This document shows, piece after piece, positions 1 through 9,276 of a stretch of 64,000 nt of DNA. The stretch's first letter is position 1. Every line of letters begins with the position of its first letter. Where the stretch lies: contig NZ_JAUTAJ010000004.1 in the NCBI RefSeq assembly GCF_030818485.1, forward strand, positions 1,777,001-1,841,000, given 5' to 3'. The position numbers and the translations under genes were made by a program. Below the pieces are notes generated by a model that saw nothing but the letters and a program-made list of their open reading frames with translations, was not told the origin of the DNA and did not search any database. The stretch comes from Pseudoroseomonas cervicalis. GTDB taxonomy: Bacteria; Pseudomonadota; Alphaproteobacteria; Acetobacterales; Acetobacteraceae.

Positions 1-92
1 TTTCATGGGCCGATCGCCGCCCCGCCGCCGCGAATCCACAAAAAACCGCCGCCCTGCCATTGACCCGGCCGGGCCGGGGGCGCAGATCGGCG

Positions 93-512
<420 letters not shown>

Positions 513-545
513 TTCCTTTTCAAAGCCTGAATGCAAAACAGATGA

Positions 546-565
546 CACAGAGCCGGCACTCTGTG
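546..565 (+). terminator. weak hairpin downstream of rnpB
   Basis: A 7-bp perfect inverted repeat (546-552 with 559-565, six-base loop) lies 34 bases after the RNase P RNA. It could stop or stabilise the rnpB transcript, but the following CCCTAAAATCCTGTTTT is not a direct T-run, so termination is only a possibility. Confidence 0.3.
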
Positions 566-590
566 CCCTAAAATCCTGTTTTCTCTGAGT

Positions 591-619
591 TTGACATAAG
601 GGCGAGCCAGGGTTTTGCC
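591..619 (+). promoter_or_regulatory. candidate promoter for the dcw cluster
   Basis: A perfect TTGACA (-35 type) hexamer lies at 591-596. At 17-base spacing the -10 position reads TTTGCC, which is a poor match. It is the only good -35 hexamer between rnpB and mraZ, so it is offered as a weak candidate. Confidence 0.3.
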
Positions 620-717
620 CTTGCCGCCCAACTTCAACCCATGATATCCCACGTCATCCCATGAACGATCTCTTTGCTCGGGGGGGCGAAGGATCCGTGA
701 ACGGGATGGTCGGGTGA

Positions 718-745
718 GCCGGCGGGGTCGGGGGGCCCCGCCGGC
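718..745 (+). promoter_or_regulatory. GC-rich hairpin in the mraZ leader
   Basis: A perfect 10-bp inverted repeat (718-727 with 736-745, eight-base loop) lies 54 bases upstream of the mraZ ATG. No T-run follows, so it does not look like an intrinsic terminator. It could be an mRNA leader structure or a stop for transcripts coming from rnpB. I did not recognise the repeated TGGGN boxes that MraZ binds. Confidence 0.35.
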
Positions 746-799
746 CGCTTTCCCGGTCAGCGACTGTGATCACCGCCGCAGGGGGACAGGGCGGCATCG

Positions 800-1282
800 A
801 TGACCCGGTTCATGGGCACCCATACCAATCGGCTGGACCGCAAGGGGCGGGTGTCCGTCCCTGCGCCCTTCCGCGCGGAGCTGGCCCGGCTGGGGACCGA
901 GGAGATCGTCCTCCGCCCTTCCCACCGCATGGCCTGCGTCGAGGCCTGGCCGATGAACGCCTTCGAGGCGATGGCTGGCGGCATCGACCAGTTCGACGTC
1001 TTCTCCGACGCCCAGGACGACATGGCCGCAGCCCTTTTCGCCGATGCCTGGCCGATGCGCCCCGATGCCGAGGGCCGCATCCTGCTGCCCGAGGAGCTGA
1101 TCGCCCATGCCGGCCTGGCCGAGACCATCGCCTTTGTGGGCCTCGGCCGCATCTTCCAGCTCTGGGAGCCGGCGGCGGCGAAGCGCCGCACCGAGGAGGC
1201 CCGGGCGCGTGCCCGCGAGCGCGCCCTGACCCTGCCCGGCACCGCCGCCGCCCCGCGCCCCGCCATGGGAGGCGAATTGTGA
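800..1282 (+). CDS. mraZ: MraZ transcriptional regulator
   Basis: MraZ is an AbrB/SpoVT-fold DNA-binding protein that in other bacteria represses its own dcw operon. The 160-residue protein has the two expected half-domains, each with the D-x-x-G-R motif: [14 protein letters not shown] near residues 13-26 and [13 protein letters not shown] near 78-90. An Ala/Arg-rich tail follows. The ATG at 800 is chosen because translation enters directly into the family N-terminus ([12 protein letters not shown]). It is the first gene of the dcw cluster and overlaps rsmH by four bases (GTGA). Identity is secure from both family motifs and position. Confidence 0.95.
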   Translation: MTRFMGTHTNRLDRKGRVSVPAPFRAELARLGTEEIVLRPSHRMACVEAWPMNAFEAMAGGIDQFDVFSDAQDDMAAALFADAWPMRPDAEGRILLPEELIAHAGLAETIAFVGLGRIFQLWEPAAAKRRTEEARARARERALTLPGTAAAPRPAMGGEL

Positions 1283-2214
1283 GCGGCCATCTTCCCGTCA
1301 TGCTGGCCGAGGTGCTGGACAACCTCGCCCCGCGCGCGGGCGGCGCCTATGTCGACGGCACTTTCGGCGGCGGCGGCTATGCCCGCGCCATCCTGGAGCG
1401 CGCCGACTGCACCCTCTACGCCTTCGACCGCGACCCGGACGCCATCGCCCGCGGCCAGGCGCTGCTGGCCGAATTCCCGGACCGGCTGACGCTGATCGAG
1501 AGCCGCTTCGGCGCGATGCGCGAGGCGCTGGCCGAGCGCGGCGTCGCCACGGTGGATGGGGTGGTGCTGGATCTCGGCGTCTCCTCCTTCCAGCTCGACC
1601 AGGCGGAGCGCGGCTTCTCCTTCCGCTTCGACGGTCCGCTGGACATGCGGATGGAGAAGGCCGGGCCCTCGGCCGCCGATCTGGTGAACCAGCTGCCCGA
1701 GACGGAGCTGGCCGACATCCTGTGGCGCTTCGGCGAGGAGCGGCATTCCCGCCGCATCGCCCGCACCCTGGTCAATGCGAGGCGCGAGGCGCCGATCGAG
1801 ACCACCGGGCGGCTGCGCAGCCTGATCCATTCGGTGATGCCGCGCGACCCCTCCGGCATCGACAGCGCGACGCGCTCCTTCCAGGCGCTGCGGCTGAAGG
1901 TGAATGACGAGCTGGGCGAGGTGGAGCGCGGGCTGGAGGCGGCGGCGGCGCTGCTGGCGCCGGGCGGCCGGCTGGTGGTGGTGGCCTTCCATTCGCTGGA
2001 GGACCGCATCGTCAAGCGCTTCATGCAGCAGGCCGCCGGGCGTGGCCCCGGCGCCTCGCGCCACGACCCGTCCGCCCTGCTCGGCGGCGCCGAGAAGCCG
2101 CGCTTCCGGCTGGTCGCCAACAATGCCCTTCGCCCGGGGGAGGCCGAGCTCTCGGCCAATCCCCGCGCCCGCTCCGCCCGCCTGCGGACTCTTGAGAAAC
2201 TGGAGACGGCCTGA
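1279..2214 (+). CDS. rsmH: 16S rRNA (cytosine1402-N4)-methyltransferase
   Basis: RsmH (MraW) methylates N4 of C1402 in 16S rRNA using S-adenosylmethionine. The 311-residue protein has the SAM-binding GTFGGGGYA loop, the family signature [19 protein letters not shown] and the C-terminal [16 protein letters not shown] block. I chose the GTG at 1279: it has a GGGAGG ribosome site at 1267-1272 and gives the canonical [13 protein letters not shown]-terminus. An upstream in-frame extension would run through mraZ and has no family similarity. It overlaps mraZ by four bases and ftsL by one, so it is probably translationally coupled. Confidence 0.95.
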   Translation: MSGHLPVMLAEVLDNLAPRAGGAYVDGTFGGGGYARAILERADCTLYAFDRDPDAIARGQALLAEFPDRLTLIESRFGAMREALAERGVATVDGVVLDLGVSSFQLDQAERGFSFRFDGPLDMRMEKAGPSAADLVNQLPETELADILWRFGEERHSRRIARTLVNARREAPIETTGRLRSLIHSVMPRDPSGIDSATRSFQALRLKVNDELGEVERGLEAAAALLAPGGRLVVVAFHSLEDRIVKRFMQQAAGRGPGASRHDPSALLGGAEKPRFRLVANNALRPGEAELSANPRARSARLRTLEKLETA

Positions 2215-3194
2215 TGTTCCGCCCCCTGACCGTGGTCGCCATTGCCGCCTTCAGCCTGGTGGGCTGGCACGTCTACCGGGCGGAGGAAGCGGCGACGCAG
2301 CTGGACCGTGAGCTGCGCGACCTGAACCGGCGGATCGAGCAGGCGCGCGAGCGCAGCCAGGTGCTGCGCGCCGAATGGGCCCTGCTGAACGAGCCGGAGC
2401 GGCTGCGCCAGGTGGCGCAGACGCATCTGCCGCTCGACACCATGACGCCGGCGCAATTCGTCCGGCTGGCCGATCTGGAGCGGCGCCTGCCGCAGGCGGT
2501 GGCCTTTGCCGGGCCGGTCAGCCTGTTCGGCTCCGCCCCCACCGCGCTGGCGGCGGCCAAGCCCGGCGCCGTGCCGGCGCAGCCGCAGGGCCAAGCCCAG
2601 ACCGCCCAGGCCGGCCAGCCGCAGCCGGGCAATGCCCAGGCCAGCGCCGCCGCCACCGCCGCCCTGGCCGCCGCCGCCGCGACCCGCCTGGCCAGCCGCG
2701 CCGAGCCCATCCGCAGCGAGCCGGCCCGCACCGAACCGGCGCGCGCCGAGGTCGCCCGCCCGGCGCCGCGCCCCGCCGAGCCGGCCCGCACCGAGACCGC
2801 CCGCGCCGAGCCCCGTCCGGAGGCCCGCCCCGCCGCGCCGGAGCGCCAGGCGGTGGCGCTGGCCGCCAGCCGCGCCGAGGCGCCGCGCCGCGCCCCGGCC
2901 ACGCCGGTCGCCGCCGCCCCGGCGCCCGCCAGTCCCGCCGCCACCCCGGCCCCGCTGCGCGCCGCCGCGCCGGTGCGCGCCCCGGCGCCCGCCCCCAGCC
3001 CGATGCTGGCCGAAACCACGCCGCGCCCGCAGGGCGGGCTGCTGCGCACCGCGGCGCATCTGCCGCTGGGCCGTGCCGTCGCCGCCCCGGTCCCCGGCGG
3101 CTCGGCGCTCGGCATGGCCTCCTCCGGCGCGCTGGCGCCGCCGGTGCCGCTGGCCGCCCCGGTGCCGGTGGCGCCCGGCGCCTGGGCGCGGTGA
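2214..3194 (+). CDS. ftsL: FtsL-type divisome protein with very long Ala/Pro tail
   Basis: FtsL is a bitopic inner-membrane protein that forms a coiled coil with FtsB and recruits FtsW/FtsI. Residues 5-21 form the membrane segment. Residues about 25-60 are a coiled coil (LDRELRDLNRRIEQARERSQ), followed by the ALLNEPERLRQVAQTHLPL motif typical of alphaproteobacterial FtsL. The protein is 326 residues, whereas the family is usually about 100-130. Everything after about residue 110 is an Ala/Pro/Arg-rich, repeat-like extension (ARTEPARAE, ARTETARAE) that would lie in the periplasm. The start overlaps the rsmH stop (TGATG) and ftsI begins seven bases after its end. Confidence 0.85.
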   Translation: MFRPLTVVAIAAFSLVGWHVYRAEEAATQLDRELRDLNRRIEQARERSQVLRAEWALLNEPERLRQVAQTHLPLDTMTPAQFVRLADLERRLPQAVAFAGPVSLFGSAPTALAAAKPGAVPAQPQGQAQTAQAGQPQPGNAQASAAATAALAAAAATRLASRAEPIRSEPARTEPARAEVARPAPRPAEPARTETARAEPRPEARPAAPERQAVALAASRAEAPRRAPATPVAAAPAPASPAATPAPLRAAAPVRAPAPAPSPMLAETTPRPQGGLLRTAAHLPLGRAVAAPVPGGSALGMASSGALAPPVPLAAPVPVAPGAWAR

Positions 3195-3201
3195 GGCGGC
3201 G

Positions 3202-5295
3202 ATGACCCATCTGCCGCCCCCCTCCCCCGATTCGCCGCCGCTGCGCCGCCCGGCCGGCCCGCCGCCGGCCGATTACGGCGCCACCGCCGCCCCCGGCGTG
3301 ACGGTGCGGGTGACGCAGCCCGACCTCGCCCGCCGCGCCCAGCTGGAGCGCAGCCGCGGCCGGCTGGTGGTCGCCGCGCTGGGCTTCGGCGCGCTGTTCC
3401 TGGCCGTCGCCATGAAGGCCACCTGGTCCACGGTGATCGCGCCCGCCGAGCCGAAGCGGCTGAACGCCGCGGTGCGCGCGCTGCAGCCGCCGGCGGCGCA
3501 TGCCGCCAGCCGCGCGCCGATCACCGACCGCAATGGCGAGATCCTGGCGATCTCCCTGCCGGTCACCGCGCTGGTGGCCAATCCGCGCGTCATCCCGAAC
3601 CCGGCCGAGGTCGCCGACAAGCTGCGCACGGTGATGCCGCAGCTGGACCGCGAGCGGCTGGTCGAGCGGCTCTCGGGCGATCGCGGCTTCGTCTATGTCG
3701 CCCGCGCGCTGACGCCCCGCGAGCAGCAGGGCGTCATCAACCTCGGCATCGCCGGCCTGGATTTCGAGGAGGCGGAGCGCCGCTACTACCCGCAGGGCCG
3801 CGCCGCGGTGCATGTGCTGGGCAATGTCGATGTCGACGGCAACGGCATTTCCGGCATCGAGCGCCGCTTCGACGAGCAGCTGCGCACCGATCGCGGCACG
3901 CCGCTGCGGCTGTCGATCGATGTGCGGGTGCAGCTGGCCATGCGCGACGCGGTGAACCAGGCGATCAACGACTTCAACGGCATCGGCGGCGCGGGTGTGG
4001 TGCTCGACATCAACACCGGCGAGGTCGTCGCCATGGTCAGCCTGCCGGATTACGACGCCGGCGATATCGGCGGCGCGACGCCCGACCAGCGCTTCAACCG
4101 CGTCACCGTCGGCGTCTATGAGCCGGGCTCGACCTTCAAGCTGTTCACCGCCGCCGCCGCGCTGGAATACGGCACGGCCAATGTCTACAGCTCGACCTTC
4201 GACGCCTCGCGCCCGATCCGCTATGGCCGCTTCACGATCAGCGACTACAAGGGCAAGAATCGCTGGATCACCTTCCCCGAGATGCTGGCCTATTCGTCCA
4301 ATCTCGGGGCGGCGCACATGGCCGCGACCTTCGGGCCGCAGCGCCAGCGCGAATTCCTCCAGCGCGCCGGCATGCTGTCGCGCCAGCAGATCGAGCTGCC
4401 CGAGACCGCCCTGCCGCTGGTGCCGCCGGCCAATGCCTGGCGCGACATCAACATGTACACGATCTCCTTCGGCCACGGCATCAGCGTGACGCCGCTGCAT
4501 GTGGTGACCGGGGCGGCGGCGATCGCCAATGGCGGCATCCTGCGCCAGCCGACGCTGCTGGCCCTGCCGCCCGGCGCGCAGCGCGAGGGCACCCGCATCA
4601 TCAGCGAGCGCACCAGCGAGATCATGCGCCGGCTGATGCGCCTGGTCGTCACCGACGGCTCGGCGCGCGGCGCCGAGGTGCCGGGCTATTTCGTCGGCGG
4701 CAAGACCGGCACGGCGCAGAAGACCGGGCCGCATGGCGGCTACCTGATGAACAAGCGCATCGCTGCCTTCGTCGGCGCCTTCCCGATCCAGGCGCCGCGC
4801 TACGCGCTCTACGTCATGGTCGACGAGCCCTCGCCCAATGCCCGCAGCCATGGCTACGCCACGGCGGGCTGGGTGGCCGCCCCCGCCGCCAACACGGTGA
4901 TCAGCCGCATCGCGCCGATCCTCGGCCTGGTGCCGGAGGATCCGGCGAATCCGGCGATCATCGCCGCCACCTCGATCCCGCTGCAGCCGGGGCGCGGGCC
5001 GCGCCCCTCCGGCGCGCCCGCCACCGCCGCCGCACCGGGCAGCACCGGCGGCGTCGCGCCGGCCGCCAGCCGCCCCGCCGCGCAGCCGCCGCGCACCGCG
5101 CCGGCCCGCCCCGCCCAGGGCAATGCCCCGGCCGGCAATGCGCCCGCCAGCGCCCCCGCCCCGCGCGGCGGCGGCGATGCCGCGCCGCCGGTGGTGCCGC
5201 GCGGGCTGATGCCGATCCCGGCCAGCCCGGGCGCGCTGCCGCCGCCGGTGCCGCTGCGCCTGACCTCCGCGGAGCCGGTCCATGCGCCTCGATGA
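3202..5295 (+). CDS. ftsI: Peptidoglycan D,D-transpeptidase FtsI (PBP3)
   Basis: FtsI is the septal class B penicillin-binding protein that cross-links peptidoglycan together with FtsW. The 697-residue protein has a Pro-rich cytoplasmic leader, one membrane segment (about 54-75), a PBP-dimer domain and a transpeptidase domain. The three catalytic motifs are visible: STFK with nucleophile Ser310, SSN at 365-367 and KTGT at 501-504. From about residue 595 it ends in a low-complexity Pro/Ala tail, as do FtsL and FtsZ here. The ATG at 3202 is preferred because a longer reading would run out of frame through ftsL. It overlaps murE by 14 bases. Confidence 0.95.
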   Translation: MTHLPPPSPDSPPLRRPAGPPPADYGATAAPGVTVRVTQPDLARRAQLERSRGRLVVAALGFGALFLAVAMKATWSTVIAPAEPKRLNAAVRALQPPAAHAASRAPITDRNGEILAISLPVTALVANPRVIPNPAEVADKLRTVMPQLDRERLVERLSGDRGFVYVARALTPREQQGVINLGIAGLDFEEAERRYYPQGRAAVHVLGNVDVDGNGISGIERRFDEQLRTDRGTPLRLSIDVRVQLAMRDAVNQAINDFNGIGGAGVVLDINTGEVVAMVSLPDYDAGDIGGATPDQRFNRVTVGVYEPGSTFKLFTAAAALEYGTANVYSSTFDASRPIRYGRFTISDYKGKNRWITFPEMLAYSSNLGAAHMAATFGPQRQREFLQRAGMLSRQQIELPETALPLVPPANAWRDINMYTISFGHGISVTPLHVVTGAAAIANGGILRQPTLLALPPGAQREGTRIISERTSEIMRRLMRLVVTDGSARGAEVPGYFVGGKTGTAQKTGPHGGYLMNKRIAAFVGAFPIQAPRYALYVMVDEPSPNARSHGYATAGWVAAPAANTVISRIAPILGLVPEDPANPAIIAATSIPLQPGRGPRPSGAPATAAAPGSTGGVAPAASRPAAQPPRTAPARPAQGNAPAGNAPASAPAPRGGGDAAPPVVPRGLMPIPASPGALPPPVPLRLTSAEPVHAPR

Positions 5296-6769
5296 CCTGC
5301 TGCGCCGCGCGCCGGACGCCCATCCGGCCCGCGGCGGCGGCACGCCGGGCGGGCTCGACATCGCCGGCCTGACCGCCGACAGCCGGGCCGTGCAGCCCGG
5401 CTTCCTGTTTGCCGCCCTGCCCGGCGCCCGGTTCGACGGGCGCGACTACATCGCCGACGCCGTGGCGCAGGGCGCCAGCGCCATCCTGGCGCCCGAAGGC
5501 ACCGACTGGCCGCCCGGCGTGCCGCCGCGCCCGCTGCTGACCGACCCCGACCCGCGCCGCGCCCTGGCGCGCATGGCCGCCGCCTTCCATGGCCAGCAGC
5601 CGGCCATCGCGGTCGCCGTCACCGGCACCAATGGCAAGACCAGCACGGTCGATTTCCTGCGCCAGATCTGGACCCTGGCGGGGTGCAAGGCGGCCTCGCT
5701 CGGCACGCTCGGCCTGCGCGCCCCGGGCTTCCCGGAGACGCCGACCCAGACCACCCCCGACCCGGTGGCGCTGCATGCGACGCTGGCCGGGCTGGCCCGC
5801 GCCGGCGTGCAGAAGGTGGCGCTGGAGGCCTCCTCGCACGGGCTGGAGCAGCGCCGGCTGGACGGGCTGCGGCTGACGGCGGCCGGCTTCTCCAACCTGA
5901 CGCGCGACCATCTTGACTATCATGGCGGCATGGCGGCCTATGCGGCGGCCAAGCTGCGGCTGTTCGACACGCTGCTGGACCAGGGCGACGGCGCCGTCGC
6001 CAATGCCGACATGGCGCCCGAGATGCTGGAGGCGCTGCGCGCCGTGGCCCGCCGCCGGCATCTGCGGCTGGCGACGGTGGGCGAGGCCGGCGAGGCGATC
6101 CGCCTGCTGCGCCACACGCCGCGCCCGGATGGCCAGGCGCTGGAGCTGACCATCTATGGCCGCCGCGCCGAGCTGCTGCTGGCGCTGCCCGGCCGCTTCC
6201 AGGCGGACAATGTGATGCTGGCCGCCGGCCTCGCCGTCTCCGCCGGCATGGCCGCCGACACGGTGGCCGGGCTGCTGCCGCGCCTCGCCGGCGTGCGCGG
6301 CCGCATGGAGCTGGCCGCCCGGCTGCCGGGCGGCGCCGCGGTCTATGTCGACTACGCCCACACCCCGGATGCGCTGGAGCGGCTGCTGACCGCGCTGCGC
6401 CCGCATGCCGAGGGGAAGCTGCATGTCATCTTCGGCGCCGGCGGCGACCGCGATGGCGGCAAGCGCCCGCTGATGGGCGAGGTGGCGTCGCGCCTGGCCG
6501 ACCACGCCATCCTGACCGACGACAACCCCCGCAGCGAGGACCCGGCCGCGATCCGCGCCGCGGTGCGCGCCGGCATGACGGGCGGCGCCGCGATCACCGA
6601 GATCGGCGACCGCGCGGCGGCGATCGCGGCGGGGCTCGCGGCGCTCGGCCCCGGCGATGTGCTGGCGGTGGCCGGCAAGGGGCATGAGCCGGGCCAGACC
6701 ATCCAGGGCGTCACCCACCCCTTCGACGATGCCGAGACGGTGCGCCGCCTGGCCGGGGTGGCGGCATGA
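5282..6769 (+). CDS. murE: UDP-MurNAc-tripeptide ligase (meso-DAP adding)
   Basis: MurE adds the third amino acid to UDP-MurNAc-L-Ala-D-Glu in the cytoplasm. The 495-residue protein has the Mur-ligase ATP loop GTNGKTS at residues 115-121, the middle-domain segment TNLTRDHLDYHGGMAAY, and the C-terminal DNPR motif at 414-417. DNPR is the established signature for meso-diaminopimelate rather than lysine, so a Gram-negative type A1gamma peptidoglycan is expected. The start ATG lies inside the end of ftsI, and the stop overlaps murF by four bases (ATGA), indicating coupled translation. Confidence 0.96.
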   Translation: MRLDDLLRRAPDAHPARGGGTPGGLDIAGLTADSRAVQPGFLFAALPGARFDGRDYIADAVAQGASAILAPEGTDWPPGVPPRPLLTDPDPRRALARMAAAFHGQQPAIAVAVTGTNGKTSTVDFLRQIWTLAGCKAASLGTLGLRAPGFPETPTQTTPDPVALHATLAGLARAGVQKVALEASSHGLEQRRLDGLRLTAAGFSNLTRDHLDYHGGMAAYAAAKLRLFDTLLDQGDGAVANADMAPEMLEALRAVARRRHLRLATVGEAGEAIRLLRHTPRPDGQALELTIYGRRAELLLALPGRFQADNVMLAAGLAVSAGMAADTVAGLLPRLAGVRGRMELAARLPGGAAVYVDYAHTPDALERLLTALRPHAEGKLHVIFGAGGDRDGGKRPLMGEVASRLADHAILTDDNPRSEDPAAIRAAVRAGMTGGAAITEIGDRAAAIAAGLAALGPGDVLAVAGKGHEPGQTIQGVTHPFDDAETVRRLAGVAA

Positions 6770-8190
6770 GCGCGCCGCTCTGGACCTCCGCCGAGCTGAA
6801 CCAGGCCACCGGCGGCACCTGCCCGGAGGGCCTGGAGATCCGCTCGGTCGGCATCGACAGCCGCGCCACCGGCCCGGGCGAGCTGTTCGTGGCGCTGCGC
6901 GACGCCCGCGACGGGCATGATTTCGTGGCCGATGCGCTCTCGCGCGGCGCCGCCGCCGCGCTGGTCGACCGCGACCCGCCGGGCGTCGCCGCGGATGCAC
7001 CGCTGCTTCGGGTGGCCGAGACGCTGGCCGGGCTGCAGGCCCTCGGCGCCGCGTCGCGCGCCCGCAGCACTGCCCGCATCGCCGCCATCACCGGCTCGGT
7101 CGGCAAGACCACCACGAAGGAGATGCTGCGGCACGGGCTGTCGGCCCTGGCGCCGACCCATGCGGCGGTGGCCAGCTACAACAACCAATGGGGCCTGCCG
7201 CTGACGCTGGCCCGCATGCCGCGCGACGCCGCCTATGGCGTGCTGGAGATCGGCATGAACCATCGCGGCGAGATCGCGCCGCTGGCGCGCCTCGCCGCGC
7301 CGCATGTCGCCGCCATCACCACGGTGGAGGCCGCGCATATCGGCCATCTCGGCTCGCTCGAGGAGATCGCCGAGGAGAAGGCCGACATCATGCAGGGGCT
7401 GGCGCCGGGTGCGCCGGTGGTGCTGCCGCGTGATTCTTCCAGTTTCCCGGCCCTGGCGCGCCGGGCCGAGGCGGCCGGGCTGCGCGTGATCACCTTCGGC
7501 GCCGACGCCGCGTCCGATTACCGCCTGCTCGGCTACCGGGGCGCCCCCGAATCCGGCATGGCGACGCTCTCGCTGCGCGGCACGGAAGCAACGCTGGCGC
7601 TGGCCGCCCCGGGGCGGCATCTGGCGCTGAACGCGCTGGCCGCCATCGCGGTGGCCGAGGCGCTGGGCGCCGACCGGGCCGGCTTCCTGGCCGCATTAAC
7701 GGAATTTCGTCCGGGCGCCGGGCGCGGCGGGCGGGTGATGCTGGACCTGCCCGGTGGATCGGCCCTGCTGATCGATGACAGCTATAATGGCCAGCCCCCG
7801 GCGATGCGCGCCGGGCTCGGCGTGCTGGGCAGCCAGATTCCGGGCCCCGGCGGGCGCCGCATTGCTGTCCTGGGGGACATGCGGGAGCTCGGCGAACATG
7901 GCCCCGCGCTGCACGCATCCCTGCTCCCGGATGTGCTGGCGGCGGCGGATATGGTATTTTGCTGCGGTGCACTGATGCGCGGCCTGTTTGACGCCCTGCC
8001 GGAGAACCGGCGGGCTGCGCATCGGGACAGCAGCGATGAACTGGCCCCGCTGGTGCGGCAGGCCGTGCGTCCGGGCGATGTCATTCTGGTCAAGGGGTCC
8101 CTGGGCAGCCGCATGGCGGTGGTGGTCCGGGCCCTGGCATCGGCGGCGCCGGCTGGGGAAGCCGCGCCGCACGAAGGGGCGCATTCATGA
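6766..8190 (+). CDS. murF: UDP-MurNAc-tripeptide--D-alanyl-D-alanine ligase
   Basis: MurF joins the D-Ala-D-Ala dipeptide made by Ddl to the UDP-MurNAc-tripeptide, completing the cytoplasmic pentapeptide precursor. The 474-residue protein has the ATP loop GSVGKTT at residues 110-116, the MurF middle-domain segment [16 protein letters not shown] and the C-terminal [17 protein letters not shown] motif. Length is normal for the family. Four-base overlaps with murE and mraY fix the reading frame and suggest coupling. The dipeptide supplier ddl lies further downstream in the same cluster. Confidence 0.96.
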   Translation: MSAPLWTSAELNQATGGTCPEGLEIRSVGIDSRATGPGELFVALRDARDGHDFVADALSRGAAAALVDRDPPGVAADAPLLRVAETLAGLQALGAASRARSTARIAAITGSVGKTTTKEMLRHGLSALAPTHAAVASYNNQWGLPLTLARMPRDAAYGVLEIGMNHRGEIAPLARLAAPHVAAITTVEAAHIGHLGSLEEIAEEKADIMQGLAPGAPVVLPRDSSSFPALARRAEAAGLRVITFGADAASDYRLLGYRGAPESGMATLSLRGTEATLALAAPGRHLALNALAAIAVAEALGADRAGFLAALTEFRPGAGRGGRVMLDLPGGSALLIDDSYNGQPPAMRAGLGVLGSQIPGPGGRRIAVLGDMRELGEHGPALHASLLPDVLAAADMVFCCGALMRGLFDALPENRRAAHRDSSDELAPLVRQAVRPGDVILVKGSLGSRMAVVVRALASAAPAGEAAPHEGAHS

Positions 8191-9275
8191 TCTTCAACCT
8201 CCTGTCCTCGCAGCCGGACGGGTTCATCCTGTTCAACCTGTTCCGCTACGTGACCTTCCGGGCGGGTGCTGCGTGCATGACGGCGCTGTTCATCAGCCTG
8301 TTCTTCGGCCCCGCCGTGATCCGCTGGCTGAAAAGCTTCCAGAATGGCGGCCAGCCGATCCGCACCGACGGGCCGGATTCCCACCTGCTGACCAAGAAGG
8401 GCACGCCCACCATGGGCGGCGTGCTGATCCTGCTGGGGCTGACGATCTCCACCCTGCTCTGGGCCGATCTGCGCAACGGCTTCGTCTGGGCGGTGCTGCT
8501 GGTGACGCTGGGCTATGGCGCGCTGGGCTTCTGGGATGACTGGCTGAAGGTCACCAAGCGCAACACCAAGGGCGTCTCCGGCAAGACCAAGCTGGTGGTG
8601 CAGGCGGGCGTGGGCCTTGTCGCCGCCCTCTGGATCACCGCGCTGATGCCGGGCGCGCTGGCCGGCAAGCTGGCCATGCCGGTGTTCAAGGACGCGCTGA
8701 TCCATTTCGGCATGCTGTTCCCGCTGGTCGCCATGCTGGTGATGATGGGCGCCTCCAACGCGGTGAACCTGACCGACGGGCTGGATGGCCTGGCCACCGT
8801 GCCGGTGATGCTGGCGGCCGGCGTGTTCGGGCTGATCTCCTACCTGGTGGGCAACCGCCTCTTCGCCGAATACCTGCAGCTGAACGGCGTGCCCGGCACG
8901 GCGGAGCTCGCCGTGTTCTGCTCGGCGCTGATCGGCGCGGGGCTCGGCTTCCTCTGGTTCAACGCGCCGCCGGCCAAGGTCTTCATGGGCGACACCGGCA
9001 GCCTGTCGCTGGGCGGCGCGCTGGGCGCGGTCGCCGTCGCCACCAAGCATGAGATCGTGCTGGCCATCGTCGGCGGGCTGTTCGTGGTGGAGACCGTCTC
9101 GGTCATCATCCAGGTCTTCTGGTACAAGCGCACCGGCAGGCGCGTCTTCCTGATGGCGCCGCTGCACCACCATTTCGAGAAGAAGGGCTGGGCCGAGCCC
9201 ACCATCGTGATCCGCTTCTGGATCATCGCCATGATCCTGGCCCTCGTCGGCCTCAGCACGCTGAAGATCCGCTGA
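8187..9275 (+). CDS. mraY: Phospho-N-acetylmuramoyl-pentapeptide transferase
   Basis: MraY transfers phospho-MurNAc-pentapeptide onto undecaprenyl phosphate to form lipid I. The 362-residue protein is polytopic (about ten hydrophobic segments). It has the family motifs [10 protein letters not shown] (about 71-80), the Asp-rich [16 protein letters not shown] near 111-126, [10 protein letters not shown] near 193-202, and the C-terminal [12 protein letters not shown]. These carry the catalytic aspartates and the His triad known in the family. It overlaps murF by four bases and is followed one base later by murD. Confidence 0.96.
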   Translation: MIFNLLSSQPDGFILFNLFRYVTFRAGAACMTALFISLFFGPAVIRWLKSFQNGGQPIRTDGPDSHLLTKKGTPTMGGVLILLGLTISTLLWADLRNGFVWAVLLVTLGYGALGFWDDWLKVTKRNTKGVSGKTKLVVQAGVGLVAALWITALMPGALAGKLAMPVFKDALIHFGMLFPLVAMLVMMGASNAVNLTDGLDGLATVPVMLAAGVFGLISYLVGNRLFAEYLQLNGVPGTAELAVFCSALIGAGLGFLWFNAPPAKVFMGDTGSLSLGGALGAVAVATKHEIVLAIVGGLFVVETVSVIIQVFWYKRTGRRVFLMAPLHHHFEKKGWAEPTIVIRFWIIAMILALVGLSTLKIR

Positions 9276-9276
9276 G

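Noticed and set aside
2506..5361. Long open frames on both strands through ftsL/ftsI
   Set aside because: These are high-GC shadow frames with Arg/Ala/Pro composition and no domain; the known genes occupy the region.
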